The notes under the pieces are model-generated. The model saw only the letters and a list, made by a program, of their open reading frames with translations, ran no database searches and had not been told where the DNA came from. This document shows, in pieces, positions 35,275-42,574 of a stretch of DNA of 64,000 nt. The stretch is from the NCBI RefSeq assembly GCF_017744555.1, contig NZ_JAGIBD010000012.1:62001-126000 (forward strand). The letters run 5' to 3'. A program made the position numbers and the translations under genes. Each line of letters starts with the position of its first letter. The stretch's first letter is position 1. The stretch comes from Cellulomonas sp. GTDB lineage: Bacteria; Actinomycetota; Actinomycetes; Actinomycetales; Cellulomonadaceae.

Positions 35275-36015
35275 TCACCGCCCGGTGAGCGTGTCGAGGT
35301 CGCGGACGGCGAACCGGTGGTGCTCCCACTCCTCCTCGAGGATCACCTGCAGGCACGACAGGACGGTCTCCGCGTGCTCGGGGGCGTGCGGGTTGCGCCG
35401 CTCCGCCGCGAGCTCGTCGGGCGTGACGGTCGCGAGGAAGTCGCGCACCATCGCGACCCGACCCGCGCGCACCTCGAGCACCTCGGCGTACGGCGGCGGG
35501 TCGGCCACTGCGGGCGGCACGTCGGCGTCCTGCTCGGCGCTGCTGTCCGCCTGCCCCAGCGGGTGGAACGGCTGCTCGACCTGCAGCACCGCCTTGCGCA
35601 GCCAGACGTCGGTCGCGTGCACCAGGTGCCGCAGCGTCTGCGCGAACGACCACTCGCCGTCCACCGACACGTCGACCGTCCCGTCGGGCATCGCCGCGGC
35701 GCGCGCGACCGTCGCCTCCCACGTGCGCTCGAGCGCGCTCCACGCCGCCCGCAGCCCTGCCGGGTCGCTCGCCCGCCGCTGCTCGCGTCCGGGGAACCGG
35801 CGGTCGAGCTCGGCCTCGACGAACGGCGTCACGTCGACGCCGTTGACGAGGAACGTGCCGTCGGGCAGCCACGGCGCGTCGATGTCGGCGCCCCCGACGT
35901 CGACGCCACGCATGACGACGCCCGACAGGTCCGACTCGACGAACCGTGCACCCCGCAGGCTCACGCCCACGAACCGGGCGCCCTTCAGCTCGTCGGTCCG
36001 TGTGAAGGTGGCCAT
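35275..36015 (-). CDS. DinB-like protein with N-terminal pentapeptide repeats
   Basis: About 246 residues from an ATG behind GAGGAG. Residues 8-45 read as pentapeptide repeats (KGARFVGVSLRGARFVESDL, VVMRGVDVGGADID), forming a short beta-helix. Residues 90-246 are a four-helix DinB/DUF664-type bundle with His residues placed as in metal-dependent thiol-transferase relatives (FAQTLRHLVHATDVWL, LEEEWEHHRFAVRDL). In actinobacteria DinB folds include mycothiol-dependent enzymes. The combination is found in other actinobacterial proteins, but the substrate is unknown. Confidence 0.85.
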   Translation of the reverse strand: MATFTRTDELKGARFVGVSLRGARFVESDLSGVVMRGVDVGGADIDAPWLPDGTFLVNGVDVTPFVEAELDRRFPGREQRRASDPAGLRAAWSALERTWEATVARAAAMPDGTVDVSVDGEWSFAQTLRHLVHATDVWLRKAVLQVEQPFHPLGQADSSAEQDADVPPAVADPPPYAEVLEVRAGRVAMVRDFLATVTPDELAAERRNPHAPEHAETVLSCLQVILEEEWEHHRFAVRDLDTLTGR

Positions 36016-36117
36016 GGCATCTCCTCGTCGAGGGGCTCGATGACGTCCGGTCGCAGCCGACCGTAGTCGGCGCCACCGACACGCCACACCCCCTGGCCGT
36101 GGCCGAGACGCGAGCTC

Positions 36118-36543
36118 CTACCCGCCGTGCGCCGCAGCGAGGCCCTCGTCGAGCCGGTCGAGGATCCGCCGGCACTCCTCGACGTCCCACGGCGTGCCCG
36201 AGATCTCGAACTCGAACAGCATCGGCCGCCCCGACGCGGCCGCGATCTGCCGCGCGGCCCTCTGGTAGTGCTCGCCGAAGTTCCGGTTCCCCGACCCCAT
36301 CACGCCGACCATCGCGCGCCGGTTCACCGCGGAGCGCAGGAACCGCCGCACGCCCTCGGGGATCGTGTCGTTGTTCGGGTTGCCTGTCATGTACGACGGG
36401 GTCAGCAGCACCCACGGCCCGTCCACCTCGGACAGGCGGTGCTCGCGCTCGGCGAGGTTGAAGACGGGCCGGCCGAGCTGCTCGGCGAACACCCGCACGA
36501 GCCCGCTGGTCGACGAGTAGTAGTAGACGGGGACGAGGCGCAC
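36118..36543 (-). CDS. nrdI: NrdI flavodoxin-like protein (class Ib ribonucleotide reductase accessory)
   Basis: About 141 residues from the GTG at 36543. NrdI is an FMN protein that supplies oxidant to assemble the Mn cofactor of NrdF. The sequence has the FMN phosphate loop YYYSSTSGLVRVFAEQLG, the PSYMTGNPNNDTIPEGVRRFL segment and GVMGSGNRNFGEHY, all typical of NrdI. Normally it sits in nrdHIEF; here none of the partner genes is adjacent. It runs alone between the DinB gene and a divergent hypothetical gene. Confidence 0.92.
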   Translation of the reverse strand: MRLVPVYYYSSTSGLVRVFAEQLGRPVFNLAEREHRLSEVDGPWVLLTPSYMTGNPNNDTIPEGVRRFLRSAVNRRAMVGVMGSGNRNFGEHYQRAARQIAAASGRPMLFEFEISGTPWDVEECRRILDRLDEGLAAAHGG

Positions 36544-36669
36544 GGCGTCAGCGTCGTCGGCGCGGGCGCGGGGCGTCTGGGACCGACGTCCCGGTGGTCC
36601 ACGCGGGGCCGTGGGTGCCCGGTGCGTGGGACGAACCCGCGCGGGTCGTCGACGTGCCACCCTGGGCCG

Positions 36670-37119
36670 GTGCCCCTGTTCCGCCGCCACCGCCCGGTCG
36701 TCGTCGCGCCCGAGTCCCTCGGCCCGTTCGACGGCTTCACGGCCGCCGACGCCCCCGCGCTGCAGCGGTCGTTCGACACGGCCCTGCACGTGCGCGAGCG
36801 GGCGGCCCGCGCCGACGTCGTGACGACGGTCGAGATCAGCCGGGGTGCGGGGGAGCGGCTCGTGGTGAGCTGGCGCAACCTCGTCGTCGGGTTCGTGCCG
36901 CCGGACCGCGTCGCGCCGTTCGACGCCGTCCTGCCCGCGGACCTGCGTGCCCACGTCGTCGTCCCGGGCGTCGTGCACCCGGTCGACGGGCTGTGGCGCG
37001 TGTGGGTCGGCGACCCGCCGGCCGACGGGTACCCGCCGCCTCCGCCCGGCCTCGACACGCTCCCGGTGCCGGAGGACACGATGCTCGGCATCCGGCTGCC
37101 CCGGCGGGACGGCACCTGA
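36670..37119 (+). CDS. Uncharacterised protein (149 aa)
   Basis: About 149 residues from the GTG at 36670, starting with a basic VPLFRRHRPVVVAPESLGPFDGF. No signal peptide or membrane segment is evident; the pattern is alternating beta/alpha with a Pro-rich stretch (DGYPPPPPGLDTLPVPED) near the end. It resembles small actinobacterial proteins of unknown function that follow NrdI or AIM24-type genes only in position. The long upstream ORF extension is not credible, since it overlaps nrdI in antisense. Confidence 0.65.
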   Translation: MPLFRRHRPVVVAPESLGPFDGFTAADAPALQRSFDTALHVRERAARADVVTTVEISRGAGERLVVSWRNLVVGFVPPDRVAPFDAVLPADLRAHVVVPGVVHPVDGLWRVWVGDPPADGYPPPPPGLDTLPVPEDTMLGIRLPRRDGT

Positions 37120-37138
37120 CCGCTCGCGGTCAGCCCGG

Positions 37139-37807
37139 TCAGCTCGACACGACGGGGTGCCCCTCGGAGGCCTGCACGACGACGAACCCCTGCCCGGTGA
37201 ACCCGAGCTGGTACGCCTCGCCCGACCCCCGCCCGACCACGGCCCCGAGCTTCGCGGTCTTGCGGACGGTCGACGTCAGCGACCGCGACCACAGCACGGC
37301 CGACTGCATGTCGACGAACGTCGGCACGTCGACCTGCAGCACGACGGGCGTCCCGTACGCCGTGACCGCGAGCGCCCCCGAACCGGTGAACGTCGTGTTG
37401 AACAGGCCGCCGCTCAGCATCGACGCACCCTCGACCCGGTTGATGTCCCAGGTCAGGGTGCTCTCGAACGCGAGGATGTTCGACCCGTTCACGGTCACGG
37501 ACTCGTTCTCGAGCTCGACGACGAACACCTGGTCGGCGTCCTGCGCGAGGAACACGTCGCCGCTGCCGGACACCTTCATGAGCGACATGCCCTCGCCGGT
37601 GAACGCCTTCTTGAACATCTTCGAGACACCGCCCGAGCCCTGGTACGCGAAGTCGACGTCGCCCTGGTACGCGACCATCGACCCCTGCTTCGCGTAGAAG
37701 AAGCCGCCGGTCCCGGCGAGGTCGACCTTGAGCATCTTGTCGTTCTGCAGGACGAACCGCCCCGGCTCCGTCGACCGCTCCGCGTTCTGCATGAGTGTGC
37801 TGCGCAT
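37139..37807 (-). CDS. AIM24-family protein
   Basis: 222 residues. AIM24/TIGR00266 proteins form a beta-barrel-like fold with three internal repeats and have no settled bacterial function. The sequence has the repeat features GRFVLQNDKMLKVDLAGTGGFFYAKQGSMVAYQGD, FLAQDADQVFVVELENESVTVNGSNILAFE, and GAVVGRGSGEAYQLGFTGQGFVVVQASEG. No membrane segment is seen. A TACGGT hexamer at leaderless distance supports the ATG at 37807. Confidence 0.9.
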   Translation of the reverse strand: MRSTLMQNAERSTEPGRFVLQNDKMLKVDLAGTGGFFYAKQGSMVAYQGDVDFAYQGSGGVSKMFKKAFTGEGMSLMKVSGSGDVFLAQDADQVFVVELENESVTVNGSNILAFESTLTWDINRVEGASMLSGGLFNTTFTGSGALAVTAYGTPVVLQVDVPTFVDMQSAVLWSRSLTSTVRKTAKLGAVVGRGSGEAYQLGFTGQGFVVVQASEGHPVVSS

Positions 37808-37814
37808 GACCTCG

Positions 37815-37820
37815 ACCGTA
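37815..37820 (-). promoter_or_regulatory. -10 element TACGGT for the AIM24 gene
   Basis: Ends 7 nt before the ATG at 37807. Confidence 0.5.
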
Positions 37821-38081
37821 GCGGCGCCGCGACCCGCGGCGGCGATGAGGGCGTCACGTCACGCTGCGGGCTGCGAGTGCAGCGGTGGCGGAGCCCGCGT
37901 CGGCGAACGTTCGGAGCGGGGTGACGGCGTGCTCGAGAACGCCTCGACCTCCTGACCGTGCGCGCCGAAGCTGTTCATGCGCCTTCCTCTCCTCACGGGG
38001 CCAGCGCGTCGCCGCCGGCCTCCGTCGCCGCCGCTGACCGGGCGGTCCTGCCGGCTGGACGACGAGCCACCACAGGTCCGC

Positions 38082-38492
38082 TCACGCGTCCTGACCCGAG
38101 GTGGTGGCGAGCGCGCGCTGCGCGGACGGGAAACCGGCTGCCACGTAGGGCTTCAGCAGCGCCTCGACGTGCTCACGGCCGAGCGCGTCACCGGCCGAGA
38201 TAGCCGTCGACGCTGCACCGATGCTGTTCTTGATGCGCCCCATGGCGAGCGGGTGGTCGAACATGTCCCGGGTCAGGCCAAGCGACGAGAACGCCTGCAG
38301 CGCGGCGTCGTCGACCGCGGCCGCCTGGGCGGCCGGCCATCTCAGGTCGGCGATCGCGGCCATCGCCGCCGAGGCCTCCGGCGACTTCGTCGTGCCGGCG
38401 AGCGCCTGCCAGTCGGTGTCGCGGTGCCGCACCTCGTCGAGGAACTGCACGACCAGCTCATGCCGGGGTCCGAGCGTGCTCGACGCGTCCAC
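38082..38492 (-). CDS. Second, orphan immunity-like protein (paralogue)
   Basis: 136 residues from a GTG with GGAG at 5 nt. It is clearly related to the protein at 39007: ELVVQFLDEVRHRDTDWQALAGTTKSPEASAAM matches DLVEKFLDEVRERSDGWAEVAARADSPQQRPAV, and both share LQA-(F/Y)-SLGLTR and the helix EHVEALLKPYVAAGFPSA. It is all-alpha with no signal peptide. It sits behind the broken toxin cassette, as expected for the immunity partner of a displaced toxin variant. Its family is not recognised. Confidence 0.8.
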   Translation of the reverse strand: MDASSTLGPRHELVVQFLDEVRHRDTDWQALAGTTKSPEASAAMAAIADLRWPAAQAAAVDDAALQAFSSLGLTRDMFDHPLAMGRIKNSIGAASTAISAGDALGREHVEALLKPYVAAGFPSAQRALATTSGQDA

Positions 38493-38507
38493 AGGTGCTC
38501 CGTTCCT

Positions 38508-38990
38508 CTACTTGGGGTTGTGGTTGAACGTGATCTCGACGTCGTCCGCGAGCCGGAGCGCCGTGGTCGTCGATGACGGTCCCGTTGTCGACGAACGGCT
38601 GCAGCTCCGCGGGGATGACGTCCGGGTCGATCAGCCGGCCGCGGTGGGTCAGGCCCGACGACGACGGGACGTCGGGGTGGCCGCCGATGCCGGGGGCGTC
38701 GACGTGCGGCACGGTCGCGCCCGGGCCGCGCACCGGCGGGGTGACGTCCGGGTCCCACCCGTCCGCGTCGCCCCTGAACCAGTCGCCGTTCTCGGGGTTG
38801 TAGCCGACGACGAGCATGCCCCGCCCTGGACGAGCCCCTTGCCCCACTCGTAGCCGCGCCGACGCCTCGGGCCACTTCACCGTGCCGGCGAACGCTCGCC
38901 AGTCGGTGCCGTGATGCCGGACCTCGTCCAGGAACTGCTCCACGAGCTCACCACGGGGCCGGACGTGCTCGTCTGTCGTGGGCGCGCGCG
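38508..38990 (-). pseudogene. Displaced, degenerate immunity/toxin-tip cassette
   Basis: A mosaic remnant. It begins with an immunity N-terminus lacking a start codon (in-frame TGA just upstream; GELVEQFLDEVRHHGTDW...). It then jumps to the toxin segment EWGKGLVQG, GMLVVGYNPENGDWF (one-base deletion near 38821), deletes some 230 codons, and resumes at TVPHVDAPGIGGHPDVPSSSGLTHRGRLIDP and PFVDNGTVIDDHG. After a two-base deletion near 38556 it can be read as LRLADDVEITFNHNPK and a stop, unrelated to the Ntox15 domain of the intact toxin. Stretches of 35 and 50 nt are identical or one-off to the intact gene. Confidence 0.8.
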
Positions 38991-39006
38991 GCGCTCAGGA
39001 GCCAGG

Positions 39007-39393
39007 TCACGGTGCAAGCGTGGCGAGAGCCGACTGGAAGCCTTCGTCGGCGAACGGCCGCAGCAGCGCCTCGAGATGCTCAGGGGCGAGCTCGTCCTGG
39101 ACCGCGATGGCCTTCGCGCCGGCTGAGATGGCGACCTTGACCGTGCCGAGCGCGAACGGGTCGTCGAAGTCCCCGCGGGTCAGGCCGAGCGACCCGTACG
39201 CCTGGAGGGCGGCAGCGTCCACGGCCGAGAGGAGCGCCGCGGGCCAGTGCACTTGCGTCAGGGCCTTGACGGCCGGGCGCTGCTGCGGGGAGTCCGCCCT
39301 CGCCGCGACCTCTGCCCACCCGTCCGAGCGCTCGCGCACCTCGTCGAGGAACTTCTCGACGAGGTCGCCGTGGGTGCCGAACTTGCGCGTCAT
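39007..39393 (-). CDS. Probable immunity protein for the Ntox15 toxin
   Basis: 128 residues, acidic and predicted all-alpha, with no signal peptide, so cytoplasmic. It starts at an ATG 13 nt after the toxin stop with a GGAGG site, the classical position of an immunity gene. Sequence blocks GDLVEKFLDEVRERSDGW, WPAALLSAVDAAALQAYGSLGLTRGDF and ELAPEHLEALLRPFADEGFQ recur in the second copy at 38082 and in the broken cassette. It is not the DUF1851/GAD-like immunity type reported for the Agrobacterium Tde1 DNase. The family is otherwise not recognised. Confidence 0.78.
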   Translation of the reverse strand: MTRKFGTHGDLVEKFLDEVRERSDGWAEVAARADSPQQRPAVKALTQVHWPAALLSAVDAAALQAYGSLGLTRGDFDDPFALGTVKVAISAGAKAIAVQDELAPEHLEALLRPFADEGFQSALATLAP

Positions 39394-39406
39394 CCGCAGC
39401 GCCTCC

Positions 39407-41854
39407 TCAGGTCCGGACCGGGACGGTGTCCGTCAACGTGATGTCGAGGTTCAGCCGGACGTCGTCCCAGAGCGCCGGATCGATGCCCGACGCGCGCAGG
39501 GCGTCGCGCACCGCGAGGCGCAGGTCGTCGGCACGGGTCCTCCACTGCGACCCGATCGACCGGTTGACGCCGCGGTCGCCCATGCCGGTGAACTGGTCGG
39601 GGTCGCCACCGGCCCGCTGGTCGGGTCCGTGCAGAGGGTCCTGGTGCGCCAGCTGCTGCTCGGCGAGCTCGATGGCCCGAGGGCGGCTCACGCCCTGCTC
39701 GGCAAGGATCCGATCCGCGAGCAGCCTGATCTGCTCGGTCCGATACGGGCCTTGGTTGTCGAGGCGGCCGACGAAGTTGTCGAACCGCTCTGTCCAGTTC
39801 TCGAGCGACATCTGGTTGAGCGCCCGCTCCTGGAGGTCGAGCTGGCGGTGGAACTCGACGATGTCGTGGTTGGCGTTGCGCCGTGTGAAGTCGACGTCGA
39901 TGGGCTCGGCGAGCCGCAGGACGCCGTGGTCGTTGATGAGGGTCCCGTTGTCCACGAAGGGTCGGAGCGCCTCGGGCACGACGTTCGGGTCGATCAGCCG
40001 ACCGCTGTGGGTCAGGCCCGACGACGACGGGACGTCGGGGTCGACCGTGCCGACGTTGCCGTGCTCGCCGCGGGGCGTGCCGTCGTAGTGGGGGTGCGAC
40101 GGGTCGTACTGCGGGTCGTTCCAGTGCTCGGCGGGGACCTGGGAGACGTCCGGTCGGCCGTCGGGGAGATGGCCGCCGGTCCACTCGGGGGCGTGGCCGC
40201 CAGTCGTCGGCTGGTGCGGCGCGGTCGTCCCGTCGGTCCCCGTCCCGGTGCCCGTGTGCGGGTCGTGGACCGGCGGGGTGCCGGGGCCGCCGCCCGTCGA
40301 GGGCGTGTCGACGTGCGGCACGGTCGACCCGGGGTGGCCGCCGACGCCGGGGGCGTCGACGTGCGGCACGGTCGCGCCCGGCGCGTGCGGGTGCGGGGTG
40401 ACGTCGGGGACGCCGACCCCGCGTGGCCCGAACGCCGCGTCGCTCAGCGGGGTGTGCGGGCGCACGGGGTTCGGGGCTGCGTGCCCCGCGTCGGTCATGG
40501 CCGCGAACAGTCCGCCGGCGTTGAGCCGCAGGCCGCCTCCGGCACCCGCGACGGCGAGCTGGTTGCCGCGCATCCCGGCGAGCATCTCGTCGAGGTTGAA
40601 GCCCTTGATCGCGACCTTGAGCCCGACGACGACCTTGACGCCGCCCTTGACGACCCACGAGCCGCCCTGCACGGCGAACTCGGCGATGCCGCCGGTGATC
40701 TTGGCGAGCTTCGCGGCGATGCTCGTCGCCTTGAGGCCCGCGGACACCTCGCCGGCGCCGGGGATGAACAGCGTGCCGATGTTGAGGACGGTGCCGGTGC
40801 CGGTGGCGAGGCCGTCCTCCTTCCACTGGTGCCAGCCGTCCTTCGCGTTCGGGTCCCAGCCGACCAGGCTGCCGCCAGCGTTGCGCAGCACGACGGCCCG
40901 GTCGTACATGAAGTCGGAGAACCCGTTGTCGTTGTGGCCCGTGGCGGCCATGCCGGCGGCGACCCAGCCGACCGGCGAGGCCATGAGCACGAGCGACCCG
41001 ACGAGGTCGCCGAGACCGCCCCACGACTGCCCGTACGCGTCGCCGCTGAACCAGTCGCCGGTCTCGGGGTTGTAGCCGACGACGAGCATGCCGACGCCCT
41101 GGACGAGCCCCTTGCCCCACTCGTAGGCGCCGTGGCCCACGGACTCGCGGCAGTTACGGTCCTCGACGACCGGGTTGCCCCACGGCATCGGTGCCTCGGG
41201 GTTGGTGAACGCCTCGGCGGGGATGGCCTCGACCGGCGCGACGCACATGTTCGTGACGAGCCCGTTGACCGCGTTCGCGCAGGTCGCCGACGCCGTCGAG
41301 ATGTCCGCGAGGATGCGGCCGTACTCCTCGAGCAGGTCGGTGTTCTTCTGGACGGTGTCGCCGTCCTCGTTCCACGGCACCTTGACGCGGCGCTCGTCGA
41401 CGCCCGGCACCCAGTCGAACGCCCACTTCACGTGGTCGCCGAAGCCGGCATCCGCGGAGTCGGACGCGTCGACCCACACGCCGTCGATCACGGACGCCCG
41501 GAACTCGCGCGCGCGCCGCTCGAGGTCCGCGAGGCGCGGCTTGATCCCGGCCAGCGCGGACGCGTACGTGTCGAGGTGCTTCGCGACGTCGGAGAAGTGC
41601 TGCTTGAGCTCGGCCGCCGACGTGACCGCCGGGGACATGACAGCGAAGACCTTCTCCTGCTCGGGCGCCCGGTAGCAGCCCGAGAGCCGGTCCCACGTCG
41701 TCTTCACGGTGCCGGTCTTGTCGGAGACGGCTGTGCCCATGGTCCGCAGGCCCGTCGCGGAGTCGTTGACGCGCGACGGGTCGAGGTCCGCGGACTTCGC
41801 CGGGAACAGCGCCGGGTTGATGAGGCCGCCGTCGGCGACGCACTGCTCGGTCAT
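39407..41854 (-). CDS. Polymorphic toxin with C-terminal Ntox15 (HxxD DNase-type) domain
   Basis: 815 residues from MTEQCVADGG. Residues 1-230 are helical (WDRLSGCYRAPEQEKVF, LKQHFSDVAKHLDTYASALAGIKPRLADLERRAREF), resembling the N-terminal export domain of WXG/LXG-type effectors. A hydrophobic Gly/Ala-rich middle and a Pro/His/Thr-rich hinge (TVPHVDAPG and related repeats) follow. Residues about 653-815 match Ntox15: NHDIVEFHRQLDLQERALNQMS, LHGPDQRAGGD with the HxxD residues H742 and D745, and GVNRSIGSQW. Ntox15 proteins include the Tde DNases of Agrobacterium. There is no signal peptide; export by a type VII-like route is inferred from neighbours. The immunity gene follows. Confidence 0.87.
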   Translation of the reverse strand: MTEQCVADGGLINPALFPAKSADLDPSRVNDSATGLRTMGTAVSDKTGTVKTTWDRLSGCYRAPEQEKVFAVMSPAVTSAAELKQHFSDVAKHLDTYASALAGIKPRLADLERRAREFRASVIDGVWVDASDSADAGFGDHVKWAFDWVPGVDERRVKVPWNEDGDTVQKNTDLLEEYGRILADISTASATCANAVNGLVTNMCVAPVEAIPAEAFTNPEAPMPWGNPVVEDRNCRESVGHGAYEWGKGLVQGVGMLVVGYNPETGDWFSGDAYGQSWGGLGDLVGSLVLMASPVGWVAAGMAATGHNDNGFSDFMYDRAVVLRNAGGSLVGWDPNAKDGWHQWKEDGLATGTGTVLNIGTLFIPGAGEVSAGLKATSIAAKLAKITGGIAEFAVQGGSWVVKGGVKVVVGLKVAIKGFNLDEMLAGMRGNQLAVAGAGGGLRLNAGGLFAAMTDAGHAAPNPVRPHTPLSDAAFGPRGVGVPDVTPHPHAPGATVPHVDAPGVGGHPGSTVPHVDTPSTGGGPGTPPVHDPHTGTGTGTDGTTAPHQPTTGGHAPEWTGGHLPDGRPDVSQVPAEHWNDPQYDPSHPHYDGTPRGEHGNVGTVDPDVPSSSGLTHSGRLIDPNVVPEALRPFVDNGTLINDHGVLRLAEPIDVDFTRRNANHDIVEFHRQLDLQERALNQMSLENWTERFDNFVGRLDNQGPYRTEQIRLLADRILAEQGVSRPRAIELAEQQLAHQDPLHGPDQRAGGDPDQFTGMGDRGVNRSIGSQWRTRADDLRLAVRDALRASGIDPALWDDVRLNLDITLTDTVPVRT

Positions 41855-41862
41855 GGGCCCCC

Positions 41863-42228
41863 CTAGCCCTTGTAGCCGTGCTCGACGAAGTACGTGAAGT
41901 CCCCGGTCTCGGCGGCCTTGAGGAGCTGCGTCTGGTAGGAGCCCGCCATCTCCTCCTGGCCGTTGTTGTACGCGATGACCGCGTTCGCGACGCCCAGCGT
42001 GCCGGCGCTGATCCGGTTGCCGATGTTCTGGAGGTTGCGCGACTGGTCGCTGAGCACGGCGTTGACCGCCGTCGCGACGTCGCCGGTCAGCGCGCCGCCC
42101 CACGTGAGCCCGTCGAGCACGTGCTGGAACTTCGCCTCCGTGAGCTCCTTGCCGAGCTCGTCGGCGGTGGCCTGCACGTCGGTGAGGACCGACTGCACGT
42201 CGGCCGGCTGGATGCTCCACCGTGTCAT
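41863..42228 (-). CDS. DUF6507-like, WXG-type secretion partner
   Basis: 121 residues with a strong GAGGAGGT site. It is largely helical: MTRWSIQPADVQSVLTDVQATADELGKELTEAKFQHVLDGL, then a TWGG turn and SRNLQNIGNRISAGTLGVANAVIAYNNGQEEMAG. The helix-turn-helix layout with a W-G turn is like WXG100/ESX-type proteins, and I match it from memory to DUF6507. It lies 8 nt upstream of the toxin gene and probably acts as a co-secreted or chaperone partner of the toxin N-terminus. Confidence 0.72.
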   Translation of the reverse strand: MTRWSIQPADVQSVLTDVQATADELGKELTEAKFQHVLDGLTWGGALTGDVATAVNAVLSDQSRNLQNIGNRISAGTLGVANAVIAYNNGQEEMAGSYQTQLLKAAETGDFTYFVEHGYKG

Positions 42229-42238
42229 CGCTACCTCC

Positions 42239-42574
42239 TCAGACCCGATCCTTGACGACGCCGCCCACAGCAGCCGCGACGGCCTCGGCCAGCGCGCGTC
42301 CGGGGGCGGTGTCGCCGAACGGGATGGTGATGTCGGTCCACAGGGCGAACGTCGTGGGCGGGTCGACCACCGCGGCCGCGGCCTGCGTCGGGTCGAGCAC
42401 CGGACGGGACGGGTAGACCTGCAGGACGGCGCGGCCGTCCACGTCGACGATCTGGCGGATCAGGCCGTCGTGGTAGTCGAGGAACGACCCGTCGGGGTGG
42501 GTCTCGGCGGCGGCGCGCACGATCGTGTCCGCGGTCGGCGCCACGTCGCTGAGCAGCACGAGCTCGGTCGGCAT
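42239..42574 (-). CDS. Small protein of the toxin cluster (111 aa)
   Basis: 111 residues: MPTELVLLSDVAPTADTIVRAAAETHPDGSFLDYHDGLIRQIVD and a beta-rich middle (AVLQVYPSRPVL, TTFALWTDITIPFGD), ending GRALAEAVAAAVGGVVKD. It starts at an ATG sharing one base with the stop of the DUF6177-like gene. It is cytoplasmic by appearance. I do not recognise the family; conserved position suggests a role in folding, targeting or regulation of the toxin system. Confidence 0.68.
   Translation of the reverse strand: MPTELVLLSDVAPTADTIVRAAAETHPDGSFLDYHDGLIRQIVDVDGRAVLQVYPSRPVLDPTQAAAAVVDPPTTFALWTDITIPFGDTAPGRALAEAVAAAVGGVVKDRV

Noticed and set aside
37958-38203. Short plus-strand ORFs between the AIM24 and immunity genes
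   Set aside because: Arg/Pro-rich, no start signals, and on the strand opposite to the toxin cluster; the 274-nt gap shows nothing I can support.
38458-38943. 161-aa ORF as a functional protein
   Set aside because: It combines three frames of recognisable fragments through small deletions, so it is treated as a broken cassette.
39407-42220. Long start for the toxin (937 aa)
   Set aside because: The first 122 residues of that ORF are a shadow of the DUF6507-like gene; the ATG at 41854 begins sensible sequence.
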